Assembly: GCF_000011305.1 (NCBI RefSeq) | Contig: NC_004369.1 | Coordinates: 372,001-436,000, forward strand | Source of the DNA: Corynebacterium efficiens YS-314 | GTDB lineage: Bacteria; Actinomycetota; Actinomycetes; Mycobacteriales; Mycobacteriaceae | DNA: 64,000 bases | Direction of reading: 5' to 3' | Shown: positions 30,052 to 37,742 of the stretch, piece by piece | How positions within the stretch are numbered: the stretch's first letter is position 1 | Layout of the letters: each line of letters opens with the position of its first letter | The notes under the pieces: model-generated | Databases searched by the model: none | Told to the model about the DNA's origin: nothing | What the model saw: only the letters and a program-made list of their open reading frames with translations | Translations under genes and position numbers: made by a program

Positions 30052-31281
30052 TCATAGAATTTGAGTTTCCAGTTCATTCGGGATCGGCTTGGATTCAGTC
30101 CGAGGTTGATTCACTGCAGCGGATCTTTGAAATACTAATATCATACTTCCAGAAAGCGCAATCAGTATCCAGAGAAATCCATCTCGCATTCCGTTATGAC
30201 TGAGGCCATATAAGAATACCGCCCCAAAAGGAATCAGACTTGCAACATGCTTTCGAATTATGGTGTAAATTGAACCAGCAAAAAGAACGAAACCAATTAA
30301 TCCATATGAGAAAAATACATTCCCTAAAAGGGAGTGGAGCTCCAAAGTGGTATCAAATCGAGGTAAGCCGCCTTCACCCGCCCCCAAAACCCAGTATTGA
30401 ACATTCTCGAAAATTCGCTCATATCCACGCTCGGCAAACGCACCACTCGAATCACTACTTTTAACTTCAGAACGCTCCCCCCAAGATGCAAACAGAATCT
30501 CGAGAGGTGCTCGCAACAAGAGAGCAAAAATTGCCAACAAAAAAGTTACCAAAATAAGCTTCTTAATACTAAATCGGAGTTTTATGCTTAGGCCGTGTGT
30601 TTCGAAGACTACGGCGCAGACTACTAGGAATAACGCAGCAACAATCGCACCACGAGACAGTGAGGCTGCAGTTAAAAAGAGGCATGCGAACAAACTAAGC
30701 ATATGGAGGAGTAGAGGAATTTTCCGAAAAGCAAACAATACAATCAATAAGGCTGCTACTAGAAGTGCAAAATAACCTAGCTGATTAGGATTATTAAAAA
30801 ACAACCTTGTTCGTTGCCCTTGGCTGCCAATCATCAAAACTGCAAAAATCGATTGTATTACTATTGATACGATTAGAGACTTCTGCAGAACCCGAATTAA
30901 ATCGCTCGTAAAATGAAGAACTAAATATGAAACAGCAACCAAAGTGAAGAAATTGAAAAGTAAGAAAAGGGCACTTCTAATGAATGTAGCTTTCTCGGAA
31001 TAAATCAACGCCCACACAAGATTTACTAGTGTTGCGTAGTATACGAAAGCTGCAATTAAGATCAAGAACTTCTGTGCAAAAATAGAGTTTCTTTCGACGC
31101 GCCTGGAATCCCTTGAACCCCAGAATGCACTTGCAAAAACCCATGTGATCAATAGAACCAAGATGAGATCCGCAAGTTGAGGCAGACCGCTGCCCCAAAA
31201 ATAAAACGGGTTAAGAACTACATAGAGAGCTATAAGAGCCTTTCCCGTCATGGGCATACTATTGCCAAACTTAGCTTGCAA
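30052..31281 (-). CDS. Wzy/O-antigen-ligase-like polymerase
   Basis: The 409-residue protein has about eleven membrane segments. RLFFNNPNQLGYFALLVA in the middle is the hallmark of the O-antigen ligase/polymerase superfamily, and a larger extracytoplasmic loop follows at about 260-310. It would polymerise lipid-linked repeat units outside the membrane. The TTG at 31281 is chosen because GGAG lies 5 bases before it; an ATG at 31257 is possible. It is AT-rich and stranded between the IS21/IS3 element and the IS palindrome, away from the other leftward polysaccharide genes. Confidence 0.8.
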   Translation of the reverse strand: MQAKFGNSMPMTGKALIALYVVLNPFYFWGSGLPQLADLILVLLITWVFASAFWGSRDSRRVERNSIFAQKFLILIAAFVYYATLVNLVWALIYSEKATFIRSALFLLFNFFTLVAVSYLVLHFTSDLIRVLQKSLIVSIVIQSIFAVLMIGSQGQRTRLFFNNPNQLGYFALLVAALLIVLFAFRKIPLLLHMLSLFACLFLTAASLSRGAIVAALFLVVCAVVFETHGLSIKLRFSIKKLILVTFLLAIFALLLRAPLEILFASWGERSEVKSSDSSGAFAERGYERIFENVQYWVLGAGEGGLPRFDTTLELHSLLGNVFFSYGLIGFVLFAGSIYTIIRKHVASLIPFGAVFLYGLSHNGMRDGFLWILIALSGSMILVFQRSAAVNQPRTESKPIPNELETQIL

Positions 31282-31639
31282 TACCGCTCCTTAGTAGTCG
31301 ATGTCAAAACCTGCAGCCAACTTAGTAAGCTAATGCAGGACACGCAATGACAAACCCTGCCTAAGTATACCGCTGCGATTGTCTGGGGGCGTCACGGGCA
31401 CGTGTTGATCTCATTTCAATTTCGAGACCATGACTAAAAAGACAAGAGCTGAATGGGCAAATACCAGCGTGGCCCAAAGGGGCATTAGAGAGCGCGAGTT
31501 CAGTCAGGACAACGTAGTGTGCGAAACAGCATTTAGAAATAGTCCGGCCTTAAGGCAGTCACATAGGTGTTCACTGGTTCACGGCTGGAGCCAAAATCAT
31601 GGCATAGTCCTGCCCATCAAGAGCACGGTCCAGCCCCTC
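31282..31639. other. Gene-free stretch upstream of the Wzy-like gene
   Basis: 358 bases with no convincing coding sequence. The part nearest 31282 must carry the promoter and ribosome site of the Wzy-like gene unless that gene was cut off from its operon by the IS insertions. Confidence 0.4.
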
Positions 31640-31857
31640 TCTAAACCTGGATTCACCGATGTGATTCAGGTGTAACGGCGTGGGAAAATAGGAAATGCCC
31701 TCCTGGGCAGGAAGAATAGAGCTTGTCTAGAGTTCAATTCCACCGCCCAGAAAGGCACCTCACAGGTGCAATTATTACATAACCCCACAGCGATGTCCGC
31801 ATCCTTTGATGACCCCAACCTCATCTCCACCGCTGGGCTGGTCCCAACCATGGCCCT
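31640..31857 (+). mobile_element. Remnant of an IS1380-family element (one end plus transposase start)
   Basis: The end CTAAACCTGGATTCACCGATG matches the terminal repeat of the element at 4386-6080. After a leader, 31766-31850 encodes MQLLHNPTAMSASFDDP..LVPTM, corresponding to the first 30 residues of the IS1380-type transposase. Homology stops near 31857. The following 31858-31985 is unassigned, with a GC-rich hairpin (CCCCGGGC / GCCCGGGG) at about 31901-31917. Confidence 0.75.
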
Positions 31858-32051
31858 AGTACTACAGTCGTACTTATCGTGTCGGTGTGCGGCGTTTCGA
31901 CCCCGGGCATGGCCCGGGGTCTTGGTATATGTTGTCCATGAACGACAACGTAGGCGTGGCCGAGGTACACACCTGGGCCGATGGGGGACCTGACCCCCGG
32001 ATGGTAGACACCCTGATGCCAGCATGATGCTGGGAAAGGTAATCTGCCACC

Positions 32052-32360
32052 ATGCCAAGCAAGACCTACACAGAGGAGTTCAAGCGCGACGCTGTCGCCT
32101 TGTATGAGAACTCCCCAGGGGCTTCGATTCAGACCATTGCCGCTGACCTCGGGATCAACCGGGCTACCCTTCATAACTGGTTAAAGAAGTACGGGACAGG
32201 TGCGCGCACCAAAACCGGCACCGCGGAGTCGCCCTCGTCGATGTCGGTGACCGAGGCTGAGCGGATCCGCCAACTAGAACGGGAAGTCAGCCGACTGCGC
32301 GAAGAGCGTGACATCCTGCGGAAAGCAGCCAAATATTTCGCGGAAGAGACGAACTGGTGA
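32052..32360 (+). CDS. IS3-family transposase OrfA (first copy)
   Basis: The 102-residue protein has an HTH (IQTIAADLGINRATLHNWLKKY) at about 25-46 and a coiled-coil region (RQLEREVSRLREERDILRK) at about 75-93. It is identical to the product at 34878. The partner orfB is truncated here, so this copy cannot make a full transposase by itself. Confidence 0.9.
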   Translation: MPSKTYTEEFKRDAVALYENSPGASIQTIAADLGINRATLHNWLKKYGTGARTKTGTAESPSSMSVTEAERIRQLEREVSRLREERDILRKAAKYFAEETNW

Positions 32361-32641
32361 TCCGCTTCCAGTTCGTTGACGACGCCCAGAAGAACCATTC
32401 GGTTAAGCGGATATGTGAAGTCCTGAAACTCAACAGGTCCTCCTATTACAAATGGAAAAACAGCAGCTCAGCCCGGAGAAAACGACTCATATCCGACGCC
32501 ATCCTCGGTGCACGGGTCACGACTGTCTTCACCGCCGAAAATGGTTGCTACGGGGCCAAACGGATCACGGCCGAACTCAAAGATCAGATAGATCATGACC
32601 CCGTGAATCACAAGCGGGTCGCCCGGATCATGCGCTCGTTG
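32357..32641 (+). pseudogene. IS3-family orfB, 5' part only
   Basis: It starts with GTG overlapping orfA by 4 bases and encodes MIRFQFVDDAQKNHSVKRIC through ARIMRSL, about 95 residues with the HTH_21-like part. It is cut at TTG (32639-32641) by the inverted right end of the element. The frame continues to 32800 into IS end and IS110 leader sequence without meaning. The missing 3' half lies inverted at 34197-34811. Confidence 0.9.
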
Positions 32642-32664
32642 GGGCCCGACCCCCGGAAAGTGGA

Positions 32665-32903
32665 CGCTGATAATGGGAGTACGGGATCGGAGCCATCCGA
32701 AATGACCCCAAAGTGGACTGGCCACACTGTGTGCCTTGCTCGTGATCTGTCTTTCGGAGTAGTTCCGGTCCCGTACCGCGATCCGGAGTTTCGGTCATGA
32801 CCTTATAGGAGCGTGACCGTTTCCGTGACCACCCTGGCAGGTGTCATGGTAGTAGTCCCATCAGCGTCTTGTCTGTCTGAAGCTCCGGATATGTGGATCC
32901 CCC
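32665..32903 (+). ncRNA. Candidate bridge-RNA region of the IS110-family element
   Basis: This is the only sizeable non-coding segment of the element and lies in its left end. IS110-group elements transcribe a structured RNA from this position that guides target and donor recognition. It is inferred from position and length; I did not derive the fold. The mirrored copy is at 37373-37611. Confidence 0.4.
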
Positions 32904-32936
32904 GTGTCCCACCGCTTCAGAAAGCCCGTGAACATC

Positions 32937-34166
32937 ATGCCCACACCAACCATTGACCTTGCTGGCCCCGTAGCCGGCATCGATACGCACACCGATACCC
33001 ACACCGTGGCCATCGTGACCGAGACTGGTAAACATCTGGCGACCGATACCTTTCCCACCACCAGCAACGGATACCAGCAGGTCACCGAGTTCCTCTCAGC
33101 TTACAGCGTCGTAGCTGCGGGGATAGAAGGTACTAACTCCTACGGAGCTGGTCTGACCCGGCATCTTATTGGCCATGGACATGTAGTTTTCGAGGTTTTG
33201 CGTCCTACCCGTGCCCTTCGACGCCGGGATGGCAAATCAGACCCTGTTGATGCACTCGCCGCCGCCCGGCAGGTGCTCACCGGTCAAGCACTCAGCATCC
33301 CGAAAGACACCACCGGGCCAGTGGAGTCACTGCGCATGCTCCAGATTACCCGCCATCAACTGGTCGCCACGGCGGCAAAACTATTGACTCTCATCAAGTC
33401 TCTGCTGGTCACGGCCCCCGTGACTGTTCGGCAGCGTTATGCGACGATGACGACCACCACCCTGGTTATGACATTGTCGCGGTGCCGCCCACCCGCAGAT
33501 GTCACTGATCCCGTCAATGGCACCTTAACCAGTTTGAAGAGCTTGGCTACCACCTACAACATGCTGCGGGCGCAATGCGATGAACTCGATAACAAGATCA
33601 CCGATCTGGTCGAGGTCATCAATCCCGCGATGACACAAATTTTCGGCTGCAGGGCTGTTACTGCCGCAGAATTGCTGGTGAGCCTCGGTGAGAATCCACA
33701 ACGGATCCGATCACAGGCTGCGTTGGCTCATCTGTGGGGCGTTGCACCTATCCCGGCGAGCTCAGGGCGGACGAACCGACACCGGTTAAATAGAGGGGGT
33801 GATCGCCAAGCCAACGCAGCACTGCACCGCATAGTCCTGGTCAGGATGCGTCACGATGAACGCACCAGGGACTATGTTCAACGTCGAATCAAAGAAGGGT
33901 TGTCGAAGAAAGAAATCATGCGGTGCTTAAAACGCGCCATCGTCCGAGAGATCTATCAAGTGCTGTGTCTGGGGCGACCTGTGAGACAATCCAGTGGGTT
34001 GCGTAGCGATGAATTCAGAGCTCTGCGCTCGAAAAAAGGGCTTTCACAAACCCAAGTCGCCAAGAAACTTGGATGCGCTCCAGCAAGAATTAGCGATATT
34101 GAAACCGGCAAGCGTCGACTATCGGAGTTGAAGTTAACCTACGAAGAATTCCTTAAAACTGCTTGA
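32937..34166 (+). CDS. IS110-family transposase with C-terminal XRE-type HTH (copy 1)
   Basis: The 409-residue protein begins MPTPTIDLAGPVAGID (an in-frame GTG at 32904 would add 11 residues). The RuvC-like DEDD domain shows AGIDTHTDTHT, AAGIEGTNSYG and KSDPVDALAAA. The Transposase_20 domain carries the catalytic Ser region PIPASSGRTNRHRLNRGG. An extra 50-60 residues follow with an XRE-type HTH, LRSKKGLSQTQVAKKLGCA and DIETGKRRLSE. Typical IS110 transposases end before such a domain. Confidence 0.92.
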   Translation: MPTPTIDLAGPVAGIDTHTDTHTVAIVTETGKHLATDTFPTTSNGYQQVTEFLSAYSVVAAGIEGTNSYGAGLTRHLIGHGHVVFEVLRPTRALRRRDGKSDPVDALAAARQVLTGQALSIPKDTTGPVESLRMLQITRHQLVATAAKLLTLIKSLLVTAPVTVRQRYATMTTTTLVMTLSRCRPPADVTDPVNGTLTSLKSLATTYNMLRAQCDELDNKITDLVEVINPAMTQIFGCRAVTAAELLVSLGENPQRIRSQAALAHLWGVAPIPASSGRTNRHRLNRGGDRQANAALHRIVLVRMRHDERTRDYVQRRIKEGLSKKEIMRCLKRAIVREIYQVLCLGRPVRQSSGLRSDEFRALRSKKGLSQTQVAKKLGCAPARISDIETGKRRLSELKLTYEEFLKTA

Positions 34167-34196
34167 CACACCATAGGAGCATCACGGAGGATTTAA

Positions 34197-34811
34197 TCAG
34201 GAAGCAGATTTCAGGATAGCAGGACCACGCTCCTCAAACACCGCAGGGGCGAGATATCTGCACCAGGAATGCCGGCGCACCGTGTTATAGCGGGTACACC
34301 AGCGGAAGACGTCCCGGCGACAGAGCAACTGGTTCATGAATGTCTTGGAATCCTGGAGGACTTCCCGCTTCAGTGCTGCGTTGAAGGACTCCGCGAGGGC
34401 GTTGTCAGCACTGGTCCCGATTGATCCCATCGACTGCTTAATCCCGAGGTCTTTACAGGCGTCCTGGAATGCGTTCGACGTATAAACACTGCCGTGGTCC
34501 GAGTGAAAAATCGCACCCTTGAGGTTTCCGCGCTGGCCCTTGGCCATCAGCAGCGCATCCTGGACCAAGCTCGTGCGCATGTGATCTGCGATAGAAAAAC
34601 CCACCAACCTGCGGGAATAACAATCAATAACCGTGGCCAGGTACATATTCGACCCATCCGCGATCGGTAGGTAGGTAATGTCCCCGACGTAGAGCTGGTT
34701 CGGCTTGTCGGCGGTGAATTTCCGACCGACAAGGTCAGGAAACACTGGTTTCTTCTGATCGGACACGGTGGTGGTGACCTTGCGTTTCTTGGTGTATCCA
34801 CACAGTTTCAA
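34197..34811 (-). pseudogene. IS3-family orfB, 3' part only, inverted
   Basis: Read leftward, it encodes KLCGYTKKRKVTTTV through the DDE core (VGDITYLP, FHSDHGSVY, NALAESFNAALK) to the natural stop. It lacks the first 95 residues, which are at 32357-32641 on the other strand. The open frame extends to 35000 across the adjoining left IS end, but that part is artificial. Confidence 0.9.
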
Positions 34812-34877
34812 GGACCTGACCCCCGGATGGTAGACACCCTGATGCCAGCATGATGCTTGGAAAGGTAATCTGCCACC

Positions 34878-35186
34878 ATGCCAAGCAAGACCTACACAGA
34901 GGAGTTCAAGCGCGACGCTGTCGCCTTGTATGAGAACTCCCCAGGGGCTTCGATTCAGACCATTGCCGCTGACCTCGGGATCAACCGGGCTACCCTTCAT
35001 AACTGGTTAAAGAAGTACGGGACAGGTGCGCGCACCAAAACCGGCACCGCGGAGTCGCCCTCGTCGATGTCGGTGACCGAGGCTGAGCGGATCCGCCAAC
35101 TAGAACGGGAAGTCAGCCGACTGCGCGAAGAGCGTGACATCCTGCGGAAAGCAGCCAAATATTTCGCGGAAGAGACGAACTGGTGA
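34878..35186 (+). CDS. IS3-family transposase OrfA (intact copy)
   Basis: 102 residues, identical to the product at 32052: an HTH at about 25-46 and a leucine-zipper-like coiled coil at about 75-93. It ends in a 4-base GTGA overlap with orfB. IS3 elements usually make an OrfAB fusion by frameshifting near this point; here the overlap would also allow coupled translation. Confidence 0.92.
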   Translation: MPSKTYTEEFKRDAVALYENSPGASIQTIAADLGINRATLHNWLKKYGTGARTKTGTAESPSSMSVTEAERIRQLEREVSRLREERDILRKAAKYFAEETNW

Positions 35187-36079
35187 TCCGCTTCCAGTTC
35201 GTTGACGACGCCCAGAAGAACCATTCGGTTAAGCGGATATGTGAAGTCCTGAAACTCAACAGGTCCTCCTATTACAAATGGAAAAACAGCAGCTCAGCCC
35301 GGAGAAAACGACTCATATCCGACGCCATCCTCGGTGCACGGGTCACGACTGTCTTCACCGCCGAAAATGGTTGCTACGGGGCCAAACGGATCACGGCCGA
35401 ACTCAAAGATCAGATAGATCATGACCCCGTGAATCACAAGCGGGTCGCCCGGATCATGCGCTCGTTGAAACTGTGTGGATACACCAAGAAACGCAAGGTC
35501 ACCACCACCGTGTCCGATCAGAAGAAACCAGTGTTTCCTGACCTTGTCGGTCGGAAATTCACCGCCGACAAGCCGAACCAGCTCTACGTCGGGGACATTA
35601 CCTACCTACCGATCGCGGATGGGTCGAATATGTACCTGGCCACGGTTATTGATTGTTATTCCCGCAGGTTGGTGGGTTTTTCTATCGCAGATCACATGCG
35701 CACGAGCTTGGTCCAGGATGCGCTGCTGATGGCCAAGGGCCAGCGCGGAAACCTCAAGGGTGCGATTTTTCACTCGGACCACGGCAGTGTTTATACGTCG
35801 AACGCATTCCAGGACGCCTGTAAAGACCTCGGGATTAAGCAGTCGATGGGATCAATCGGGACCAGTGCTGACAACGCCCTCGCGGAGTCCTTCAACGCAG
35901 CACTGAAGCGGGAAGTCCTCCAGGATTCCAAGACATTCATGAACCAGTTGCTCTGTCGCCGGGACGTCTTCCGCTGGTGTACCCGCTATAACACGGTGCG
36001 CCGGCATTCCTGGTGCAGATATCTCGCCCCTGCGGTGTTTGAGGAGCGTGGTCCTGCTATCCTGAAATCTGCTTCCTGA
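35183..36079 (+). CDS. IS3-family transposase OrfB (intact copy)
   Basis: The 298-residue DDE transposase starts with GTG. An HTH_21-like N-terminal region is followed by the integrase core: VGDITYLPIADG (first Asp), FHSDHGSVYTS (second Asp) and NALAESFNAALKRE (Glu). The C-terminus reads TVRRHSWCRYLAPAVFEE. This is the only uninterrupted orfB of the family in the window. Confidence 0.93.
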   Translation: MIRFQFVDDAQKNHSVKRICEVLKLNRSSYYKWKNSSSARRKRLISDAILGARVTTVFTAENGCYGAKRITAELKDQIDHDPVNHKRVARIMRSLKLCGYTKKRKVTTTVSDQKKPVFPDLVGRKFTADKPNQLYVGDITYLPIADGSNMYLATVIDCYSRRLVGFSIADHMRTSLVQDALLMAKGQRGNLKGAIFHSDHGSVYTSNAFQDACKDLGIKQSMGSIGTSADNALAESFNAALKREVLQDSKTFMNQLLCRRDVFRWCTRYNTVRRHSWCRYLAPAVFEERGPAILKSAS

Positions 36080-36093
36080 TTAAATCCTCCGTG

Positions 36094-37611
36094 ATGCTCC
36101 TATGGTGTGTCAAGCAGTTTTAAGGAATTCTTCGTAGGTTAACTTCAACTCCGATAGTCGACGCTTGCCGGTTTCAATATCGCTAATTCTTGCTGGAGCG
36201 CATCCAAGTTTCTTGGCGACTTGGGTTTGTGAAAGCCCTTTTTTCGAGCGCAGAGCTCTGAATTCATCGCTACGCAACCCACTGGATTGTCTCACAGGTC
36301 GCCCCAGACACAGCACTTGATAGATCTCTCGGACGATGGCGCGTTTTAAGCACCGCATGATTTCTTTCTTCGACAACCCTTCTTTGATTCGACGTTGAAC
36401 ATAGTCCCTGGTGCGTTCATCGTGACGCATCCTGACCAGGACTATGCGGTGCAGTGCTGCGTTGGCTTGGCGATCACCCCCTCTATTTAACCGGTGTCGG
36501 TTCGTCCGCCCTGAGCTCGCCGGGATAGGTGCAACGCCCCACAGATGAGCCAACGCAGCCTGTGATCGGATCCGTTGTGGATTCTCACCGAGGCTCACCA
36601 GCAATTCTGCGGCAGTAACAGCCCTGCAGCCGAAAATTTGTGTCATCGCGGGATTGATGACCTCGACCAGATCGGTGATCTTGTTATCGAGTTCATCGCA
36701 TTGCGCCCGCAGCATGTTGTAGGTGGTAGCCAAGCTCTTCAAACTGGTTAAGGTGCCATTGACGGGATCAGTGACATCTGCGGGTGGGCGGCACCGCGAC
36801 AATGTCATAACCAGGGTGGTGGTCGTCATCGTCGCATAACGCTGCCGAACAGTCACGGGGGCCGTGACCAGCAGAGACTTGATGAGAGTCAATAGTTTTG
36901 CCGCCGTGGCGACCAGTTGATGGCGGGTAATCTGGAGCATGCGCAGTGACTCCACTGGCCCGGTGGTGTCTTTCGGGATGCTGAGTGCTTGACCGGTGAG
37001 CACCTGCCGGGCGGCGGCGAGTGCATCAACAGGGTCTGATTTGCCATCCCGGCGTCGAAGGGCACGGGTAGGACGCAAAACCTCGAAAACTACATGTCCA
37101 TGGCCAATAAGATGCCGGGTCAGACCAGCTCCGTAGGAGTTAGTACCTTCTATCCCCGCAGCTACGACGCTGTAAGCTGAGAGGAACTCGGTGACCTGCT
37201 GGTATCCGTTGCTGGTGGTGGGAAAGGTATCGGTCGCCAGATGTTTACCAGTCTCGGTCACGATGGCCACGGTGTGGGTATCGGTGTGCGTATCGATGCC
37301 GGCTACGGGGCCAGCAAGGTCAATGGTTGGTGTGGGCATGATGTTCACGGGCTTTCTGAAGCGGTGGGACACGGGGGATCCACATATCCGGAGCTTCAGA
37401 CAGACAAGACGCTGATGGGACTACTACCATGACACCTGCCAGGGTGGTCACGGAAACGGTCACGCTCCTATAAGGTCATGACCAAAACTCCGGATCGCGG
37501 TACGGGACCGGAACTACTCCGAAAGACAGATCACGAGCAAGGCACACAGTGTGGCCAGTCCACTTTGGGGTCATTTCGGATGGCTCCGATCCCGTACTCC
37601 CATTATCAGCG
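36094..37611 (-). mobile_element. IS110-family element nested in the IS3 right end (copy 2)
   Basis: Mirror image of 32665-34182. It is inserted between CCTCCGTG and TCCACTTTCCGGGGG of the IS3 right end. The long non-coding left end, a candidate bridge-RNA locus, is at 37373-37611. Confidence 0.75.
36110..37339 (-). CDS. IS110-family transposase with C-terminal XRE-type HTH (copy 2)
   Basis: The 409-residue product is identical to that at 32937-34166, with the same DEDD motifs (AGIDTHTD, GIEGTNSYG, DPVDAL), Ser motif (ASSGRTNR) and C-terminal XRE HTH (KKGLSQTQVAKKLG). An in-frame GTG at 37372 is an alternative start. Identity of both copies is explained by their being duplicated together with the host IS3. 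Confidence 0.92.
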   Translation of the reverse strand: MPTPTIDLAGPVAGIDTHTDTHTVAIVTETGKHLATDTFPTTSNGYQQVTEFLSAYSVVAAGIEGTNSYGAGLTRHLIGHGHVVFEVLRPTRALRRRDGKSDPVDALAAARQVLTGQALSIPKDTTGPVESLRMLQITRHQLVATAAKLLTLIKSLLVTAPVTVRQRYATMTTTTLVMTLSRCRPPADVTDPVNGTLTSLKSLATTYNMLRAQCDELDNKITDLVEVINPAMTQIFGCRAVTAAELLVSLGENPQRIRSQAALAHLWGVAPIPASSGRTNRHRLNRGGDRQANAALHRIVLVRMRHDERTRDYVQRRIKEGLSKKEIMRCLKRAIVREIYQVLCLGRPVRQSSGLRSDEFRALRSKKGLSQTQVAKKLGCAPARISDIETGKRRLSELKLTYEEFLKTA

Positions 37612-37634
37612 TCCACTTTCCGGGGGTCGGGCCC

Positions 37635-37732
37635 CTCCTCTGCGTAGGTCTTGCTTGGCATGGTGTGGAGATTACCTTTCAGTCCCAGATTGTTGGGATG
37701 TTAGGTGCCTACCAAACGGGGGTCAGGCCCCC
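37635..37732 (-). mobile_element. IS3-family left-end fragment (other subtype), inverted
   Basis: Read leftward, it holds the terminal CCTGACCCCCGTTTGG, the leader CATCCCAACAATCTGGGACTG and the first nine codons of orfA (MPSKTYAEE). It stops where the 34812-37634 element is joined. It closely matches the left end of the degenerate element at 25989, which lies in the opposite orientation. The fragment begins 10 bases from the stop codon of the Wzx-like gene. Confidence 0.85.
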
Positions 37733-37742
37733 AGAAAGATCA

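Larger units (their letters stand above)
31986..32641 (+). mobile_element. Left half of an IS3-family element (copy L1)
   Basis: It runs from the left terminal repeat GGACCTGACCCCCGG to the internal target TTG at 32639-32641. Over its 653 bases before TTG it matches 34812-35464 almost exactly; one difference noted is G at 32032 against T at 34858. It is followed directly by the right terminal repeat of the same element type in inverted orientation. Confidence 0.88.
32665..34182 (+). mobile_element. IS110-family element nested in the IS3 right end (copy 1)
   Basis: The limits are inferred by comparing the interrupted IS3 right end (CCTCCGTG, then TCCAC) with the uninterrupted form at 29964-29993. 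About 239 non-coding bases precede the transposase and 16 follow it, the layout of IS110-group elements that encode a bridge RNA in the long left end. No terminal inverted repeat is evident, as expected for the family. Confidence 0.75.
32642..34811 (-). repeat. Left arm of large palindrome (inverted copy of 35465-37634)
   Basis: This 2170-base arm is the reverse complement of 35465-37634: the IS3 right end, the nested IS110-type element, the 3' half of orfB and finally CAA (34809-34811), complement of the target TTG. The encoded IS110 proteins of the two arms are identical; at least one base differs in the leader, near 32790 versus 37485. The arms are separated by 653 bases. Confidence 0.88.
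34812..37634 (+). mobile_element. Complete IS3-family element carrying a nested IS110-family element
   Basis: The left end GGACCTGACCCCCGG (34812) and right end CCGGGGGTCGGGCCC (to 37634) are inverted repeats with two mismatches. orfA and orfB are intact. The IS110-type element lies between CCTCCGTG (36086-36093) and the terminal repeat, so this IS3 copy can move only with its passenger. Its left neighbour CAA and the internal TTG at 35465 are the inverted target signature. Confidence 0.88.
35465..37634 (+). repeat. Right arm of large palindrome
   Basis: Reverse complement of 32642-34811. It begins at the target TTG, runs through the 3' half of orfB, the IS110-type element in leftward orientation, and ends with the IS3 right terminal repeat. 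Confidence 0.88.

Noticed and set aside
31858-31985. Possible end of another mobile element between the IS1380 remnant and the IS3 left end
   Set aside because: Only a GC-rich hairpin and no recognisable coding or terminal repeat could be identified.
34197-35000. Continuous leftward frame of 267 codons joining orfB to the reverse of the IS left end
   Set aside because: It crosses the self-insertion junction at 34811/34812; only 34197-34811 is IS3 orfB.
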